Source of the DNA: Cephalopachus bancanus
Lineage: Eukaryota > Chordata > Mammalia > Primates > Tarsiidae
DNA: 64,000 bases
NCBI GenBank assembly: GCA_027257055.1
Contig: JAPVLO010000122.1
Coordinates: 3,815,303 to 3,879,302 of the forward strand
Direction: 5' to 3'
Shown here: positions 59,860 to 64,000 of the stretch, piece by piece
Position numbering within the stretch: the first letter of the stretch is position 1
Layout: each line of letters starts with the position of its first letter
Made by a program: the position numbers and the translations under genes
Notes under the pieces: model-generated
Told to the model about the DNA's origin: nothing
Databases searched by the model: none
Seen by the model: only the letters and a program-made list of their open reading frames with translations

Positions 59860-60780
59860 ATGATTTTGTGTAATGTTTAATCGGACTCCTCAAATCCTGG
59901 ATTGTCTTCATTTTCATTTCATTTACCATTTTGCTTTTCCCATGTCTTTGTCTTGTAAAAGAAGTTTCTTTAGCTTGGCCACTTTTCCAGCTGAATGGCT
60001 GCTTGGTGGTCCTGAAGAGTGTGCACTTTCAACCTGAAGTAGGCTATTGTGTCTGTTACTGAAATCATGAATTAATGATACTTGTCAGGCATTATCTTGA
60101 GAGCTTTTTGTTGTCCTTCAAGAGAGACATTCCATTTTGCTTGCTGTATGACCGTGGCAATTTGGTTCTCAATAAAAGACGGTTTACATACCAGTGGAAA
60201 CCTTTGTAGTTCGTGGTGTTCTGCCATGAGTTGTGTTTTACTTAGCCAAGTTTCCTGAAAGAAAACACCCTTCCGCATCTCCCCTCAATCCATCATTTTT
60301 ACATAAACACGTTCTCAAACAAACAGGAAAACTATTGAACGCAACAGTTCTTTTCCTTTCTGGTGCTTCACAGACAAGCACAAATGCCAGGCCCCATGAC
60401 AGGCAACACTACCGCGTTAAGCGTGGTTATCTCTGTTCCACAGAGGTGAAAAGATTTCCCTAGTGGCATTAGAAAAATTTAGAGAGCTAAGTTTAGTCTT
60501 CTATTCTGATGACTGTGCTCCCATTTACATCATTGCCGCAAGACTGATTCCAGTGATAGCGATAGAAAAAAAAGAATAAATGTTCTAGTCAACCTACAGC
60601 AACCTGATCATACCCTGTGCTAGGCCCTGGTGCAAGAAAAAGGAAGCCCCCAAATGCAGAATTGGCATAAACGACATTAGCTTGTATTTTATAAAAACAG
60701 GAAAATTTCACTTTTTGATTTTACACCTATCTTAAAAGAGAATTTCTTAGAAGACAGTGATTCCCCCACCCCAGCTACCA
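59860..60780. other. Unique flank DNA
   Basis: About 0.9 kb without repeats. No gene recognised; opposing open frames at 60072-60463 lack family resemblance. Confidence 0.45.
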
Positions 60781-60825
60781 ATCACTCTGTTACATGGATG
60801 CATATCCCAAGGATTTTTTTTGTTT

Positions 60826-60843
60826 TGTGTGTGTGTGTGTGTG
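60826..60843. repeat. (TG)n microsatellite
   Basis: Nine TG units. Confidence 0.9.
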
Positions 60844-61410
60844 AGTCAGAGTCTTACCCTGTCGCTCAGACTGCAGTGTGGTGGCATACTCATGGCCACC
60901 GCAGCCTCGACTTGCTGGGCTCAGGCAATCCTTCTGCTTCAGCTGACCAAGAACCTGGAACTACAGGCAAGCACCACCATACCCAGTTAATTATTTTATT
61001 TATTTTTTTTTTTTTTGAGTTGGAGTCTCACTCCGTCACCCAGACCAGAGTGCAGTGGCATGCTCCCGGCCACCGCAGCCTCGACCTGCTGGGCTCCGGT
61101 GATCCTTCCGCCTCAGCTTTTCAAGTAGTGGAACTACAGGCGCGCGCTACAAAGCCTGGCTAATTTTTTGATTTATTGTAGAGATGAGGTCTCACCAAGT
61201 TGCCCAGGCGGGTCTCGAACCCGCGGGCTCAGGCAATTCACTCACCACAGCCTCCCAAAGCACGGGATTGCAGTCTGAGTCACTCAGCCCGGCTGCTAAT
61301 TTTTTTATTTATTGTAGAGACGAGGTCTTGCCAAGTTGCCCAGGCTAATCCTGAACCCTAGTTCAGGCAATTCTCCCACCTCAGTCTCCCAAAGTGCTGG
61401 GATTACAGGT
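60844..61410 (-). mobile_element. Alu split by a younger Alu, antisense
   Basis: Outer right arm 60844-60990, inner complete Alu about 61005-61293 inserted in the linker, outer left arm 61296-61410. The linker phrase 'taattttttatttatt' is repeated. Confidence 0.88.
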
Positions 61411-61439
61411 GTGAGCAGTCATTATCAACATACACTCTC

Positions 61440-61730
61440 TTTTTTTTTTTGAGTCAGAGTCTCACTTTGTTGTCCAGGCTGGAGTGCAGTGGCATGTTCA
61501 CAGCCACTGAAGCCTCAACCTGCTGGGTTCAGGAGATTCTTCTGCTTCAGCCTTCCAAGTAGCTGGAACTACAGGCATGCACCACCACACCCAGCTAATT
61601 TTTATTTGTTATTGTAGAGGCAAGGTCTCACCATGTTGTCCATGTTGGTCTCGAACCCATGAGCTAAGGTAATCCTCTAGCCTCCACCTCCCAAAGTGTT
61701 GGGATTACAGGTGTGAGCCACCATACCTGA
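61440..61730 (-). mobile_element. Alu, antisense
   Basis: Complete older dimer. Confidence 0.9.
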
Positions 61731-61762
61731 CCACCCTCTCTTTTTAAAATTATCATTCCTGG

Positions 61763-62060
61763 GCCAGGCACAGCGGCTCACACATGTAATCCCAGCATTT
61801 TGGGAGACTGAGGAGGAAGACTCGCTTGAGCTCAGGAGTTGGAGACCAGTCTGGGCAACATAATGAGGCCTTATCTCTCCAAAAAAGGCAAAAAACTAGT
61901 CGGGTGTGGTATGGGGCCACCATACCTGCAGTCCCAGCTACTTGGAAGACCAAGGCTGGAGGATCGCCTGAGCCCAGGATTTGGAAGCTGTGGGAAGCCA
62001 TGATCATGCAACTGCACTCCTGCCTGGGTGACAGAGTGAGACTCCAAGTCAAAAAATTAA
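61763..62060 (+). mobile_element. Alu, old
   Basis: Complete dimer with an AATTAATTAATTA tail in which the next unit sits. Confidence 0.88.
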
Positions 62061-62065
62061 TTAAT

Positions 62066-62640
62066 TAGCCGGGCTCAGTGGCTCAGTCTGTAATCCCGTG
62101 CATTGGGAGGCCAAGGTGAGTGAATTGCCTGAGCCCGTGGGTTTGAGACCCGCCTGGGCAAGTTGGTGAGACCTCATCTCTACAACAAATAAAAAAAAAA
62201 AAAATTAAGCTGGGCTCGGTGGCTCAGCCTGTAATCCCGTGCTTTGGGAGGCCAAGGTGAGTGAATTGCCTGAGCCGGTGGGTTTGAGACCCGCCTGGGC
62301 AAGTTGGCGAGACCTCATCTCTACAACAAATCAAAAAAAAAAAAAAAAAAATCAAGCCGGGTTCGGTGGCTCAACCTGTAATCCCGCGCCTTTGGGAGGC
62401 TGAGGTGAGTGGACTGCCTGAGACCGTGGGTTCGAGACCCTCCTGGGCAACTTGGCGAGACCTCATCTCTACAATAAATCAAAAAAAATTAGCCGGGCGT
62501 GGTAGTGCGCGCCTATAGTTCCAGCTACCTGGAAGGCTGAGGTGGAAGGATCACCTGAGCCTAGCAGGTCAAAGATGCTGTGGCCGTGAGCATACCACTG
62601 CCCTCCAACCTGGGCGACAGAGTGAGACTCCAGCTCAAAA
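62066..62640 (+). mobile_element. Four-arm Alu (left-left-left-right)
   Basis: Left arms at 62066-62205, 62213-62345 and 62356-62490, then one right arm. The first two left arms share private changes (gtgaattgcc, gggtttgagacc, caagttgg, ctacaacaaat). Confidence 0.9.
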
Positions 62641-62671
62641 AGAAAAAGTAAAACAAAAATTTTTAAATTAG

Positions 62672-62952
62672 CCAGGCTCGGTGGCTCAGCCTGTAATCCC
62701 GCGCCTTGGGAGGCTGAGATGAGTGGATTGCCTCAGCCCGCGGGTTCGAGACCCACCTGGGCAGCGAGACCTCATCTCTACAATAAATAAAAAAATCAGC
62801 GGGCGTGGTAGCGCATGCCTGTAATTCCGGCTACTTGGAAGGCGGAGGCGGAAGGATCACCAGAGCCCAGCAGGTTGAGGCTGCGTGGCCGGGAACGGCC
62901 ACTGCACTCCAGTGTGGGCGACAGAGTGAGACTCCAACTCAAAAAAAAAAAG
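62672..62952 (+). mobile_element. Alu, young lineage
   Basis: Target duplication 'aaaaatttttaaatta'. Confidence 0.95.
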
Positions 62953-62967
62953 AAAAATTTTTAAATT

Positions 62968-63075
62968 AGCCAGGCGTGGTGGCGCGTGCCTTTGTTTCCA
63001 GCTGCTTAGGAAGCTGAGGCAGAAGGATCACCTGAGCCCAGCAGGTGGAAGCTGCACTGGCCATGAGCATGCCAC
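62968..63075 (+). mobile_element. Alu right-arm fragment
   Basis: Stops at 'gcatgccact' where L1 sequence starts. Confidence 0.8.
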
Positions 63076-63128
63076 TTCCAGGAGGCATCACACTTCCACA
63101 CTTCAAACTCTACTATAAAGCTACAGTA
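63076..63128 (+). mobile_element. L1 ORF2 fragment, left piece
   Basis: 'aggaggcatcacacttccac' and 'ctataaagctacagta' match L1 ORF2. Confidence 0.8.
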
Positions 63129-63438
63129 AACTGGGCTCGGTGGCTCAGCCTGTAATCCCGGCACTTTGGGAGGCAAGGTGAGTGGATTGCCTGAGCCCGT
63201 GGGTTCAAGACCCGCCTGGGCTACTTGGTGAGACCTCATCTCTACAATAAAATAAAAAATTAGCTGGGCATGGTAGCGCACGCCTGTAGTTCCAACTACT
63301 TGGAAGGCTGAGGCGGAAGGATCGCCGGACCCCAGCAGGTCGAGGCTGCGGTGGCCGGGAGCGGCCACTGCACTCCAGTCTGGGTGACAGAGTGAGACTC
63401 CAACTTAAAAAAATAAAAATAAAATAATAAAATAAAAA
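63129..63438 (+). mobile_element. Alu, young lineage, between L1 pieces
   Basis: 'tgggctcggtggctcagcc' start and 'gtggccgggagcggccac' hairpin. Simple AAAAT tail. Confidence 0.94.
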
Positions 63439-63900
63439 GCGGGCAAAAGACATGAATAGACACCTCTCAAAAGAAGATATATGGGCAGCCAACAGACACA
63501 TGAAAAAGTGTTCAACCTCACTCATTATCAGAGAAATGCAAACCAAAACCACATTGAGATACCACCTAATCCCTGTAAGAATGGCCATCATTAATAAAAC
63601 AAACAACAACAAATGCAGGTGAGGATGTGGAGAAAATGGAATGCTTATACACTGCTGGTGGGAATGCAAAATTGTACAATCTCTCTGGAAAACAGTCTGG
63701 AGATTTCTGAACTAGAAATTGACCTTCCCTATGACCCCGCAATTCTCCTATTGGGAATATACCTAAAAGGGAAATCAAATTATTCTACAAAGAAGACACC
63801 TGCACACGAATGTTTATTGCAGCTCTATTCACAATAGCAAAAACATGGAACCAACCATGTTGCCCATCGAAGTTGGACTGGAATGAAAAAATGTGGTACA
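63439..63900 (+). mobile_element. L1 ORF2 3' fragment, right piece
   Basis: 'gggcaaaagacatgaataga', 'catcagagaaatgca'-type wording and 'tgcagctctattcacaatag' are L1 ORF2 3' landmarks. The frame is broken (stop and indels), so it is inactive. Confidence 0.92.
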
Positions 63901-64000
63901 GCCAGGCTCGGGGGCTCAGCCCGTAATCCCCCGCTTTTGGGGGCTGAGGTGAGTGGATTGTCTGAGCCTGCGGGGTTTGAGACCTGCCTGGGTAGGTGAG
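63901..64000 (+). mobile_element. Alu, young lineage, cut by the window end
   Basis: Left arm 'gccaggctcgggggctcagc' inserted in the L1 and continuing past the edge. Confidence 0.9.

Noticed and set aside
62066..63075. CRISPR-like array of regularly repeated units
   Set aside because: The units are Alu arms with A-rich linkers in a primate genome.
63613..63837. L1 ORF2-like open frame
   Set aside because: It is a short remnant of a broken L1 and not an active coding region.

Overview
The window is nuclear DNA from a primate. Primate-specific Alu SINEs fill it, roughly 90 whole or partial copies by eye, alongside older mammalian fossils (MIR, L2, L1 tails, a MER20-like hAT element). Most Alu copies belong to one lineage that is neither the human-type AluS/Y nor the strepsirrhine type. 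Its marks are 'ttggaaggctgag', 'ctacaataaatcaaaa', an antisense 'gagttggagtctc' and, in the freshest copies, 'gtggctcagcctg' and 'gcgggttcgagacccgc'. This suggests a primate with its own Alu radiation. My best guess is a tarsier, but that is inference only.

One protein-coding gene is visible, on the + strand: the last four coding exons of MAP3K20 (ZAK, long/alpha form) at 22068-22184, 24632-24706, 29868-30018 and 35566-36266. All four are in phase, have good splice sites and join into 347 open codons ending in TGA. They encode the part downstream of the kinase, leucine zipper and SAM domain: the second half of a beta-rich domain, a Ser/Arg/Tyr-rich tail and the basic C-terminus that senses stalled or collided ribosomes. 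The kinase end lies upstream of the window. Positions 1-22067 are intron, and everything after 36266 is 3'UTR and intergenic DNA.

Layout. 1-9300: intron with MIR, LTR-like and Alu fragments. 9340-12350: largely repeat-poor island. 12500-21340: L1 tails and Alus, with an unassigned 157-codon open frame at 16800-17273. 21340-24600: repeat-poor stretch around the first exon. 24700-35500: Alu-rich introns, including a 240-bp duplication (22663-22902 and 26541-26780) and a MER20-like element carrying a retroposed insert. 36267-about 39000: 3'UTR candidate. 39000-64000: extremely Alu-dense flank holding nested and multimeric Alus, a repeat-free island at about 47730-48360, a class II endogenous-retrovirus solo LTR (51372-52355, 6-bp target duplication) and an L1 ORF2 remnant at the right edge.

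The most unusual signal is in the young Alu lineage. Compared with ordinary Alu, the A box and B box have both moved toward tRNA-gene consensus, and the B box now sits in a perfect 5-bp stem with a 7-nt loop, the geometry of a tRNA T-arm. A third change creates a perfect GC hairpin in the right monomer. Many of these copies keep clean target-site duplications and CpG-rich sequence, so the lineage was recently active. No operon, CRISPR array, tRNA or rRNA gene was seen.
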